Assembly: GCA_006218065.1 (NCBI GenBank)
Contig: VBWE01000032.1
Coordinates: forward strand, 1-64,000
DNA: 64,000 nucleotides
Source: Bacteroidota bacterium
Lineage (GTDB): Bacteria; Bacteroidota; Bacteroidia; Palsa-965
Direction: 5' to 3'
The notes under the pieces are model-generated. The model saw only the letters and a program-made list of their open reading frames with translations. It was not told the DNA's origin and made no database searches. Shown here piece by piece: positions 32,681 through 40,436 of this stretch (position 1 is the stretch's first letter; each line of letters opens with the position of its first letter). A program made the position numbers and the translations under genes.

Positions 32681-35600
32681 TTACAAAACCTCTTCCACCA
32701 TCAGCGAAGCCGTATCGATAATCATAGCCGTAACCGGTCGGCCGCTCATTTCTTTTAGCGTGGCGGTGTACTTTTTCAATTCTTCCGTCAGCATTTCATC
32801 ACCGGCATCGCCGTAACCGGCCAGGTGAATTTCCTTGCCGTCGTCGGCCACGCGGTCGGGACGGAAAAAACTGCCGTCGGGGAGCAGGATTTCAGAACCG
32901 GTTCGGATTTCATTTTTCGCATCGAAGCAGGGCGCGAGCAGCGGCACGCGGATCAGCTGACCGGCCTGCTGAAGCAATTGTTTTTCTTCCGCCTGGCTCA
33001 GCAGGCCTTCCTGCATCATCTGGGCGAGTACGGGTTTCAGGTCATCTTCCGTTTTTGCGCGGAGCAGGAGCGTGTTCAGTAAAACCTGGCGGTCGTTCCC
33101 GGCTTCCATTTCGGCCCAGGCGGCGCCGGAATTCGAACGGATGCTGATGCGTCCCGTCCAGTCTTCATTTCCGAAATGATCCGGGACCAGCGTAACCGAT
33201 TCTTCCTGTTCCGCGGGCCGGTGCGGTTCCGTTTTACCAACTGCGTAAAAACCGGTTCCGCTGAAACTGATCTGCTTCTCGCGGAAAAACTGCCCGAAAA
33301 GATCGCTGACGGAATTCAATGTTCCCTTGGACGAACCTTTACCGGTGAGCACATACAGCCGCTTTTCAGGACGTGTGAGTGCGACATAAAGCAGGTTCAG
33401 GTTGTCGAGCAGCGTGCGGCTGCTTTCTTCGGCGTAAGCAGGGCCGTATTCCGTTTCGAGCAGGTCGGCGGAAGCAGGCACCAGCGCCGATTCCAGGCCG
33501 GGAAGCGCATCTTCGTGCAGTTCGAGCCAGAGCTGGCTTTTGCCGGGTTTCAAAGACCATTTGCAGAATGGAATGATGACCGCGGGAAATTCCAGTCCCT
33601 TCGCTTTGTGTATGGTCATGATGTTCACCGCGTTCATGCCTTCGGGCATCACGACAGACGCTTTGTCGCGTTTTTCATTCCACCAGGTGAGAAAATCGGA
33701 CGGATTATTGTTTCGTCCCGTGGCGTATTGCAGCACTTCATCCAGGAAATAGAGCAGGTACGGATCCGGATCCTGCCCGATTCCGAAAAGGCGCAGCAGT
33801 TCCTGGCAACGCTGGTAAAGCGGGAGTTTCGACAAAAAATAGGCGCTGAACGGAAAACCGTTCCGCTCGAGCAGGCCCGGCAATCCTTTTTTGTCTTCTT
33901 CACGCAGTTCCATCAATCGTTCGTGCAAAGTACCGGGCAGCTTGCCGGCATCGACGAGGAAACGGACCACGGAAACGCGCGCAATATCGTCGCGCGAAGT
34001 TTCGAGGTAACGCAGCAGCGCGACCAGGAAATTTACTTTCGGCGAATTTTTCAGCAGCAGCGATTCGGAAGAAACGACCGGGATTCCTTTTTCCATGAGC
34101 GCGGAAGCGATGAGGCTGCCTTCGCGGTTGGTGCGCGTGAGGATGGCGATCTCGTTGTAGCGAAAACCGTCGCCGGCAAGTTCTTCTATGAGTGCGCAGC
34201 TGCGGTTCACGTGCATTTCTTTCTCCTGCTTCCGGTCGGCTTCGATCAGTTCGAGATGCACATATCCGCCGGTATTCGCAGGATTATATTCCTGCGCGGT
34301 GTCTTCGTAAATCAGCTGGTGTTCCGTTTCGAGCTGCTTCGAAAGGATTTCGAAAAAATCATTGTTGAACTGCACGATCTCAGCTTTGCTGCGGAAATTG
34401 CGTGCGAGTTTTTCTGCTTTATAATGACGCTGCAGGTTTTCGGCGCGGTCGGCGACGAACGGATTTTCATGCTGCCCTTTTACCTGCGGCAGTTGCGCAA
34501 ATTGCTCGACTTCGCCGCCGCGCCAGCGGTAGATGGCCTGTTTCCCGTCGCCGACGAGCATGGTGAACCGGTTTTCGGAAAGCGCATTGTCGATCAGCGG
34601 AAGTAAATTCTGCCATTGCAGCGCCGAAGTATCCTGGAATTCGTCGAGCAGGTAATGCTGGTAACGTTCGCCGAGGCGTTCGTAAATAAACGGAACGGGT
34701 TCACTCAGGACGATGCCCGCGATGAGCCGGTTGAATTCCGAAATGTGCAGCACGTTGTTTTCCGCTTTATACTGCACGAGCTGTTTTTCAATTTCGCTCA
34801 GTACCGCCAGCGCATGAATATTCCGGAGCAGGAGCGAGTAGAGCGTAAATTTTCCGAATGATTTTTTGCTGAGCTGGCGCAGGTCGTTCCAGGTTTTTTC
34901 AAGATACGGCCATGCGCGGTCTACCTGGTCTTTTATTTCTGCCGACGCTTTCTGCGCATACCGTTTATCCTGTTCAAACGCAGCCGTAACATATGCGCCC
35001 GGCTTGCCCGCTTTGGCGATTTCGCCGGAAACGATTTCTTCGAGCCAGTTTTTGACGCCCTTGTTTCCCTGGTAAAAAGCGCTGTGATCGATTCCCTGTA
35101 TCGCCTTCAGTGCACCCTGCGCAATCGCGGTTACTTCCTGCGCAAAGCGTTCCGTTTCCGTTTTCAGCGTATCGCGGTATCCTGAAAAATCATCAAGGCT
35201 GAGGTGCTGCAGGCGTTCGGCGCGGTTGAACCCGTCTTCGCCGAGCAGGTGTTTGGCATTCTGCAGCAGTTCGTATTCGATATGCCAGTTACGTTCATCG
35301 TCGGCTTTGCTTTCCGCAAACTGCACCAGGAATTCGGTGAGTTTGTCATCGGTACCGATGCGCGTAATGAGCAGGTCCACCGCTTCGCGGAGCAGCATCT
35401 CCGAATCCGTTTCAATTTCGAAATTCACCGGGAGCTGCAGATCGAACGCAAACGTGCGCACGATCCGGTGCACGAAACTGTCGATCGTTCCCACGGCAAA
35501 ATCGCCATAATGGTGCAGGATCGCTTTGAGCAAACGGCCGGCGCGCGCGGTGAGCAGGGCGGGAGCAAGCTGCATTTCATCCGAAAGCAGCTGCGCCAGT

Positions 35601-35815
35601 TTCGAGCCGGCTTTTCCTTCGGACAGTTCGGCGAGTGCTTTGAGAATACGCTCTTTCATTTCCGCCGCCGCTTTGTTTGTAAATGTTACGGCGAGAATAT
35701 GACGGTATTTTACCGGCGGATTTTCTTCATCACCGAGCGCAATTTTCAGGTACTCTTTTACCAGCGTAAAAGTTTTACCGGAACCCGCGGATGATTTGTA
35801 AACGGTGAAGTTCAT
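32681..35815 (-). CDS. UvrD/RecB-type helicase (AddA-like) with decayed nuclease end
   Basis: 1044 residues from the ATG at 35815 (M-N-F-T-V-Y-K-S-S-A-G-S-G-K-T). Superfamily 1 motifs are all present: Walker A with K14; L-L-D-E-F-Q-D-T-S (II); V-G-D-G-K-Q-A-I-Y-R-W-R-G-G-E (III); M-T-I-H-K-A-K-G-L-E-F-P (V); L-L-Y-V-A-L-T-R-P-E-K-R-L (VI). This matches the Bacteroidota AddA/RecB family that resects double-strand breaks with an AddB-like partner. In the C-terminal RecB-nuclease region R-P-D-R-V-A-D-D-G-K-E-I-H-L-A-G-Y the expected D-Y-K is L-A-G-Y, so cleavage may be lost. No addB lies nearby. Confidence 0.88.
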   Translation of the reverse strand: MNFTVYKSSAGSGKTFTLVKEYLKIALGDEENPPVKYRHILAVTFTNKAAAEMKERILKALAELSEGKAGSKLAQLLSDEMQLAPALLTARAGRLLKAILHHYGDFAVGTIDSFVHRIVRTFAFDLQLPVNFEIETDSEMLLREAVDLLITRIGTDDKLTEFLVQFAESKADDERNWHIEYELLQNAKHLLGEDGFNRAERLQHLSLDDFSGYRDTLKTETERFAQEVTAIAQGALKAIQGIDHSAFYQGNKGVKNWLEEIVSGEIAKAGKPGAYVTAAFEQDKRYAQKASAEIKDQVDRAWPYLEKTWNDLRQLSKKSFGKFTLYSLLLRNIHALAVLSEIEKQLVQYKAENNVLHISEFNRLIAGIVLSEPVPFIYERLGERYQHYLLDEFQDTSALQWQNLLPLIDNALSENRFTMLVGDGKQAIYRWRGGEVEQFAQLPQVKGQHENPFVADRAENLQRHYKAEKLARNFRSKAEIVQFNNDFFEILSKQLETEHQLIYEDTAQEYNPANTGGYVHLELIEADRKQEKEMHVNRSCALIEELAGDGFRYNEIAILTRTNREGSLIASALMEKGIPVVSSESLLLKNSPKVNFLVALLRYLETSRDDIARVSVVRFLVDAGKLPGTLHERLMELREEDKKGLPGLLERNGFPFSAYFLSKLPLYQRCQELLRLFGIGQDPDPYLLYFLDEVLQYATGRNNNPSDFLTWWNEKRDKASVVMPEGMNAVNIMTIHKAKGLEFPAVIIPFCKWSLKPGKSQLWLELHEDALPGLESALVPASADLLETEYGPAYAEESSRTLLDNLNLLYVALTRPEKRLYVLTGKGSSKGTLNSVSDLFGQFFREKQISFSGTGFYAVGKTEPHRPAEQEESVTLVPDHFGNEDWTGRISIRSNSGAAWAEMEAGNDRQVLLNTLLLRAKTEDDLKPVLAQMMQEGLLSQAEEKQLLQQAGQLIRVPLLAPCFDAKNEIRTGSEILLPDGSFFRPDRVADDGKEIHLAGYGDAGDEMLTEELKKYTATLKEMSGRPVTAMIIDTASLMVEEVL

Positions 35816-35844
35816 GGAGCAGTCCAAAATTACCGGAAAAAGGG

Positions 35845-36074
35845 TTTAAAATTCCTCCGGAGACTGTTTTACAGCAAAGACTTTTATACGTCGGAACAGA
35901 TCAAGTTGGCAGCGGCAGAGGCAGTCGGCAGTTTTGTTTAAAGCGGGAGCAGGTAGATTTTGACGACAGTCCTGTAGTACTTAGACTGCTGCTGCCGACT
36001 GCCGCTGAAGCATAAATTACTCCGACGTATAAAATAATACTTTGACAGCATAGGTTCTCCGGAGGAGTTTTAAA
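35845..36074. repeat. Long imperfect nested inverted repeat
   Basis: Outer arms 35845-35861 and 36058-36074 pair with one mismatch over 17 bases (TCCGGAGGA core). Second arms 35881-35895 and 36021-36035 pair over 14 (TTATACGTCGGA). Inner arms are Gly-Cys word runs: GGCAGCGGCAGAGGCAGTC near 35908 against CTGCTGCTGCCGACTGCC near 35987. It nearly fills the 266-base space between the AddA-like gene and the peroxidase gene. Confidence 0.75.
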
Positions 36075-36081
36075 GAGACTG

Positions 36082-37200
36082 CTAGTGCACAAACGGATCC
36101 GAATACTTCGGATCGGCCATCAGTCCTTCATCCGTCAGCGTTTTGAGAAAAGCGACCAGTGCGGCTTTCTGGTAGGCCGTCATGTTGTACTGCTTGGGCG
36201 TTCCGCCGGTGATGGCTTCCACGGTCAGGCGATCGTCGAGGTTCGGGTTGCCCTGGATGCCGCTGTTGTAATGTTCAACAACGTCCTCCAGCGTGGCAAA
36301 ACGGCCGTCGTGCATATACGGTCCGGTAACGCCGATATTACGCAGCGTGGGAACTTTGAATTTGCCGATATCGGCCGGGTCGCCGGTTACGAGCGCGTAG
36401 CCGGAATCGATGACCACGGATTCCAGCCCGTTGTTCAGGGCCTGCGTGGTGTAGAAATTGCTCGTCGTATGGCAATGGTTGCAGTTGAACTGCCCGCTCA
36501 TGAAAAAAGTCCGTCCATCGTTTTCTTCCGGCGTGAAATTTGTAAAATTATTCTGCAGGCCTTCATCGTACTTGCTGTTCCACGAATTGATGCTGCGCAC
36601 AAACTGCGCCAGCGCACGGGCAATGCGCGTATTGCTGATTTCCGTTGTTCCGAAAGCATGCTCGAAAAGACCCGGGTAGTATGATATGGCGGATAATTTT
36701 GCCGGGAGAAAAACCGTATCGGTACCCATTTCAACGGCATTCATAACCGGCATCATCACCTGTTCTTCCAGCCCGTTGGCACGCCGGTCCCAGAAAAACC
36801 GGAAAGAGAAACGCGTATTCAGGATAGCCATCGAATTCCGGTCGGTATGTCCGCCTGCAAAGCCGCGGCTGAAACGTGCAGGATCGGAGAATCCGTTTTG
36901 CTGTTTGTGGCAGGAAGCGCAGGAAACGGCATTGTTGGCCGACAATTGCGTATCATAAAAGAGCACCCGCCCGAGCGTGGCACCCCAGTCCGTAGTCGGG
37001 TTGCTCTGCGGCTCGGAATTGATAAAGCTCAGCGGAGGATATAAAAAAGAAGAAGGAAAAGCGGATGCGGAAACATAGTCGTACGGCTGAGCGGGAAGAG
37101 CGGGAGTATGTTCCTGCGGCACGATAATGGGATCATCTTTCCGGCAGGCGATAACAACGATGGTTATGGTGAGCGTTAAGGCTGCGATCCGTTTGTTCAT
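36082..37200 (-). CDS. Di-haem cytochrome c peroxidase (CcpA/MauG family) lipoprotein
   Basis: 372 residues from the ATG at 37200 (the TTG three bases earlier is not needed). Lipoprotein signal M-N-K-R-I-A-A-L-T-L-T-I-T-I-V-V-I-A-C, Cys at 19. Two haem c sites: C-A-S-C-H at 94-98 and C-N-H-C-H near 239. The N-terminal domain has L-G-R-V-L-F-Y-D-T-Q-L-S and the C-terminal domain K-V-P-T-L-R-N-I-G-V-T-G-P-Y-M-H-D-G-R, both family marks. It should reduce hydrogen peroxide with electrons from periplasmic cytochrome c or act in MauG-like oxidation. A -7 box sits 5 bases upstream. Confidence 0.93.
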   Translation of the reverse strand: MNKRIAALTLTITIVVIACRKDDPIIVPQEHTPALPAQPYDYVSASAFPSSFLYPPLSFINSEPQSNPTTDWGATLGRVLFYDTQLSANNAVSCASCHKQQNGFSDPARFSRGFAGGHTDRNSMAILNTRFSFRFFWDRRANGLEEQVMMPVMNAVEMGTDTVFLPAKLSAISYYPGLFEHAFGTTEISNTRIARALAQFVRSINSWNSKYDEGLQNNFTNFTPEENDGRTFFMSGQFNCNHCHTTSNFYTTQALNNGLESVVIDSGYALVTGDPADIGKFKVPTLRNIGVTGPYMHDGRFATLEDVVEHYNSGIQGNPNLDDRLTVEAITGGTPKQYNMTAYQKAALVAFLKTLTDEGLMADPKYSDPFVH

Positions 37201-37205
37201 CAAAG

Positions 37206-37213
37206 CAAATATA
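37206..37213 (-). promoter_or_regulatory. Bacteroidota -7 box for the di-haem peroxidase
   Basis: On the minus strand TATATTTG, a full match to TAnnTTTG, 5 bases before the ATG at 37200. Implies a leaderless or very short leader transcript. Confidence 0.5.
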
Positions 37214-37352
37214 GCGTATTGCCGTTTGGTTTCCTTTGTGCCCGGCTCATCCGCAGCGAATACGCCTGTACGTGCAGGGAATTGCGCCGGCTATGCACCG
37301 ATTGGTAACGTTAAAATGCCTATAATTGCAAATCAAACCTAACAAACCAGAC

Positions 37353-38456
37353 ATGAGAAAAATTTACATCCTCCTCAGCGCCGCTGTTATTTCCACCGGA
37401 ATACTCTCGGCTCAGCAAGCAGTTACACCGAATGCACCGGAAACTGCTCCCGGGATCAATTCCGGAAACCAGAATCCTACTCCCCAGACTCCCTGGCAGG
37501 TTATCTTTAATTATGACATCACCGCTGCCGGTTCAGGAACAGGCAATGCCGGTGTAGTACTTATCGGCAACGAGTTCTGGGTGTCACGTTGGGGTACCGA
37601 TACCATCAGCAATTATACCCTTGCAGGATCGTTTATTTCCAAGTTTGTCGTTGCAGGTGTAACCGGCACACGTTCGATGACCACTGACGGTACGGATGTT
37701 TATGCAGGCACCAACGCGACGTCGATTTACAAAATAAACCCGGTGACCAAAACGCTGACTTCCACTATCACCGTATCCGGTGTAGCCAACGTTCGTTACT
37801 GCACATATGATCCCACATTACCCGGTTTCTGGGTAGGTACATGGGCAACCGATTTCACGCAGGTTGACATGAACGGGCAGCCGCAGTCGGTTGTTGCAGC
37901 AGGTACCCATTTGCTCGCAGCATGCTATGGCCTTGCTTACGACAATACTTCGCCGGGCGGACCGTACCTCTGGGCGTTTAACCAGACGGGCACAAACAAT
38001 GCAGCCGACATTATCCAGGTCAATATCGCAACAGGCATGCAGACCGGCGTTATCCACGACGTAACCAGCGACTTCGGTGTTGCCGGCGACCTCGCGGGCG
38101 GCGTGCATATCGTTTCGTCTCCTCTTGGCCTGGTTGGCGTACTGCAGGGTGCAGCCAACTACCTGTTCTCTTACGATATCACAGGCGTTAATGGCATGAG
38201 CGACAACATCAGCACAACGGATTTCATCTCGGCTTATCCCAACCCGTCGAACGACATGGTGAATATTCATGTAAACCGTGTAAACAACGACCCGATGCAG
38301 ATCCAGGTTATGGACATCACCGGGAAAGTCGTTTACCAAAGCAACAGCGTGGGTATGAACAACTACCTGAGCATGGCCAAATACGATGCCGGCATTTACA
38401 CAGTAAAAGTTACTTACAACAACCAGTCTTACACAACGAAAGTGGTTAAGAACTGA
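37353..38456 (+). CDS. Secreted propeller-like protein with type A T9SS sorting tail
   Basis: 367 residues from the ATG at 37353 (frame open from 37326). Signal peptide M-R-K-I-Y-I-L-L-S-A-A-V-I-S then I-L-S-A-Q. Residues about 50-280 consist of repeated beta units with G-T-D and W-V-S-R-W-G-T-D-T motifs, consistent with a beta-propeller. Residues about 292-367 (A-Y-P-N-P-S-N-D-M-V-N-I-H-V, then D-I-T-G-K-V-V-Y, G-I-Y-T-V-K-V) are the type A Por secretion C-terminal domain, which is removed and replaced by anionic LPS in known systems. The cargo function is unknown. It ends 21 bases before a strong terminator. Confidence 0.88.
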   Translation: MRKIYILLSAAVISTGILSAQQAVTPNAPETAPGINSGNQNPTPQTPWQVIFNYDITAAGSGTGNAGVVLIGNEFWVSRWGTDTISNYTLAGSFISKFVVAGVTGTRSMTTDGTDVYAGTNATSIYKINPVTKTLTSTITVSGVANVRYCTYDPTLPGFWVGTWATDFTQVDMNGQPQSVVAAGTHLLAACYGLAYDNTSPGGPYLWAFNQTGTNNAADIIQVNIATGMQTGVIHDVTSDFGVAGDLAGGVHIVSSPLGLVGVLQGAANYLFSYDITGVNGMSDNISTTDFISAYPNPSNDMVNIHVNRVNNDPMQIQVMDITGKVVYQSNSVGMNNYLSMAKYDAGIYTVKVTYNNQSYTTKVVKN

Positions 38457-38476
38457 TCGCCTGTTTCACAAAATAA

Positions 38477-38513
38477 AAAGAGGCTGCTTCATATGAAGCA
38501 GCCTCTTTTTTTG
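38477..38513. terminator. Bidirectional rho-independent terminator
   Basis: AGAGGCTGCTTC (38480-38491) pairs with GAAGCAGCCTCT over a 4-base ATAT loop, flanked by A and T runs on both sides. It lies between the convergent T9SS cargo gene and the 38521 gene and can serve both. Confidence 0.9.
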
Positions 38514-38520
38514 CGCTTTT

Positions 38521-38925
38521 TCAGAATTTCCTTTCGAAGTCGAAGATCTCCCGCTTCAGTTTGCGGAGGTCGTTATCGAAATGTCCCATCATCTCAGCGA
38601 GCTTATGATGTTCGCGGATGTATTTCGGATTCCCGATTCCTTCATCTTCCTGCATCAGTCCCCCGATATACACCTCGTGAGCGGCCACGGCCTGCGCCAG
38701 GTTTTCCAATTGCTGCCCGCTCATTTCTTTTACCTGTTCCAGCAACTTGTCCCGCCGTTTTTCCTCGTGTTCAGGCAAGCGGTGATGATGGAGCAGGTAC
38801 CTGAAAAACGAAAGTTCCGTTTTCCAGAAATCGATACTGGTACCCCACGCACGCGCCTCGGCATGAAAAATATCGGGCGAAGGTTCCTGCAGAAGCGCGG
38901 AAAAGGGCGATGTTATGGGTTCCAT
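38521..38925 (-). CDS. Helical protein of unknown function next to Hsp20
   Basis: 134 residues, no signal peptide. The protein is almost all helix, with a likely coiled coil from about 55 to 130 (E-E-K-R-R-D-K-L-L-E-Q-V-K-E-M, then E-H-H-K-L-A-E-M-M-G-H-F-D-N-D-L-R-K-L). It starts 21 bases after the Hsp20 gene ends and before a shared terminator, so the two are probably one heat- or stress-induced transcript. It could be a partner or client binder, but that is only from position. No family recognised. Confidence 0.75.
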   Translation of the reverse strand: MEPITSPFSALLQEPSPDIFHAEARAWGTSIDFWKTELSFFRYLLHHHRLPEHEEKRRDKLLEQVKEMSGQQLENLAQAVAAHEVYIGGLMQEDEGIGNPKYIREHHKLAEMMGHFDNDLRKLKREIFDFERKF

Positions 38926-38946
38926 AAAAACTGTTTTTTTTAGTAA

Positions 38947-39381
38947 TCAGCCAACTGCTATTTCTTTGTTTTTCGGCGTGGACGGTACTTTTTTCAGGAT
39001 CGTCAGTTTCAGCACGCCGTCGTGATACCTGGCCGAAATTTCGTCCGGGTTGATATTATCCGGCATGGAAAAAGAGCGGCTGAATGAATTGTAGCTGAAC
39101 TCCCGGCGTGTGTAGTTCTTTTCCTTTTCTTCTTTTTCTTCTTTCTTTTCCGCGGAGATGTGCAGGACATCGTTTTTGATGTACACCTTGAAGTCCTCTT
39201 TTTTCAGACCCGGTGCAGCCAGTTCTACCTGGAAATCTTTTTCGTTCTCGCATACGTTCACGGCAGGCAAACGCGAACCGGCGAAGAAATCGTCATTGAA
39301 GAATTTTTCACCGTCGAAAAAATCCGAAAGGAGCGTCCGGAATGCCGGTGTGTTCCCGTTGTTTGTTTTGATGAGTGTCAT
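38947..39381 (-). CDS. Hsp20/alpha-crystallin small heat shock protein
   Basis: 144 residues, the usual size. The alpha-crystallin domain spans about 43-135: P-A-V-N-V-C-E-N-E-K-D-F-Q-V-E-L-A-A-P-G, then K-E-D-F-K-V-Y-I-K-N-D-V-L-H-I-S-A-E, R-R-E-F-S-Y-N-S-F-S-R-S-F and G-V-L-K-L-T-I. A short N-terminal arm precedes it. The C-terminal I-x-I/V anchor is modified (K-E-I-A-V). It holds unfolding proteins in the cytoplasm without ATP. A -7 box lies at 39419-39426. Confidence 0.93.
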   Translation of the reverse strand: MTLIKTNNGNTPAFRTLLSDFFDGEKFFNDDFFAGSRLPAVNVCENEKDFQVELAAPGLKKEDFKVYIKNDVLHISAEKKEEKEEKEKNYTRREFSYNSFSRSFSMPDNINPDEISARYHDGVLKLTILKKVPSTPKNKEIAVG

Positions 39382-39418
39382 GTTGTATAGGTTTTAGTGA
39401 AACGTTTTTTTACTGAAC

Positions 39419-39426
39419 CAAAACTA
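39419..39426 (-). promoter_or_regulatory. Bacteroidota -7 box for hsp20
   Basis: On the minus strand TAGTTTTG (TAnnTTTG), 37 bases before the ATG at 39381. No -33 box at the expected spacing; heat induction through another sigma factor cannot be judged. Confidence 0.45.
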
Positions 39427-39535
39427 TATCGAACCTTCCGCCTTGCGAATGATAACGGTCAAAGAAAACGATGATATTGATCAGTTGCCCGTCAGCGTTT
39501 AAACGAATTATCCGTAAAATTGCAGAACACCGGGT

Positions 39536-40231
39536 ATGAAGAAAATCACCATTGCGATCGACGGGTATTCCTCCTGCGGCAAAAGCACCATCGCCAAAGC
39601 CCTGGCTGCAAAGCTTGGCTATTCATACGTCGATTCCGGGGCCATGTACCGCAGCATTACCCTGTTCTGCATCCGCCGCGGCATCATTAAAGACGGTCGT
39701 TTCGATCATTCGGATGTGATCCGCGAACTGGATAATATCAACCTGACTTTTGTTTACAATCCCGCAGCCAAAGCGTCGGATACGTACCTGAACGGCGAAA
39801 ACGTGGAGCGGGAAATACGGACACTCGACGTTTCCAGCCACGTCAGCCATATCAGCCTGATCCGCGAAGTGCGGCAGAAACTGGTCGCAATCCAGCGCGA
39901 AATGGGAAAAAATAAAGGCGTGGTGATGGACGGCCGCGATATCGGCACGAATGTTTTCCCGGATGCCGAACTGAAAATTTTTGTCACAGCCGATACCGAT
40001 GTCCGGACACAGCGCCGCGTGGATGAACTGCGTGCCAAAGGACATAAAGTTTCCGTGGAAGAAGTGAAGAAAAACCTGCTGCACCGCGACTACGAAGATT
40101 CCCACCGTAAAGAAAATCCGCTGGTACAGGCGCCCGATGCCATCGTTCTGGACAACACCGACCTGACCCGCGAAGAACAGCTGGATTTCGTTTTCAGTCG
40201 TGTGATGGAACTGAAACTGGAACAGGACTGA
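39536..40231 (+). CDS. cmk: Cytidylate kinase
   Basis: 231 residues, normal length. P-loop G-Y-S-S-C-G-K-S-T at residues 10-18, then Y-V-D-S-G-A-M-Y-R-S-I-T and the CMP-binding D-G-R-D-I-G-T-N-V-F-P near 134-144, followed by the lid R-R-V-D-E-L-R. It phosphorylates CMP and dCMP with ATP in the cytoplasm. In Bacteroidota cmk is often near porQ or ispH; ispH is 3 kb away here on the other strand. TAAAATTG at 39515-39522 is one base off the -7 consensus. Confidence 0.95.
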   Translation: MKKITIAIDGYSSCGKSTIAKALAAKLGYSYVDSGAMYRSITLFCIRRGIIKDGRFDHSDVIRELDNINLTFVYNPAAKASDTYLNGENVEREIRTLDVSSHVSHISLIREVRQKLVAIQREMGKNKGVVMDGRDIGTNVFPDAELKIFVTADTDVRTQRRVDELRAKGHKVSVEEVKKNLLHRDYEDSHRKENPLVQAPDAIVLDNTDLTREEQLDFVFSRVMELKLEQD

Positions 40232-40256
40232 CTAGAGTTTATTTCCCTGCGTACAA

Positions 40257-40357
40257 AACGCTCAACGCCAAACGCTCATTTATCAAGTGCCATCGGATTT
40301 AGCCTGATGCGGCCGGCCCGTTGATAATTGGGCGTTGAGCGTTTGACATTGAGCGTT
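40257..40357. repeat. Inverted repeat built from AACGCTC-type heptads
   Basis: Left arm 40257-40278 is AACGCTC, AACGCCA, AACGCTC plus A: three 7-bp words. Right arm 40336-40357 is TGAGCGT, TTGACAT, TGAGCGT plus T, pairing with two mismatches over 22. It lies in the 205-base space between the convergent cmk and zinc-ribbon genes. The word differs from the ATTnnnG family but the 7-bp construction is the same. Confidence 0.85.
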
Positions 40358-40380
40358 ATTTTACCGTTCGGATAAGATCA

Positions 40381-40420
40381 AAAAAATCCCCTCCCGTTTT
40401 CACGAAAGAGGATTTTTTAT
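40381..40420. terminator. Bidirectional terminator-like hairpin
   Basis: AAAAAATCC at 40381-40389 pairs with GGATTTTTT at 40410-40418; pairing continues as CTC with GAG past a 2-base bulge. A and T runs on both sides allow use from both strands. It lies 16 bases beyond the stop of the minus-strand zinc-ribbon gene. Confidence 0.75.
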
Positions 40421-40436
40421 TGGAAGTGCTTTTTGC

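Noticed and set aside
33176..34606. 476-residue plus-strand frame opposite the helicase
   Set aside because: Shadow; all superfamily 1 motifs are on the minus strand.
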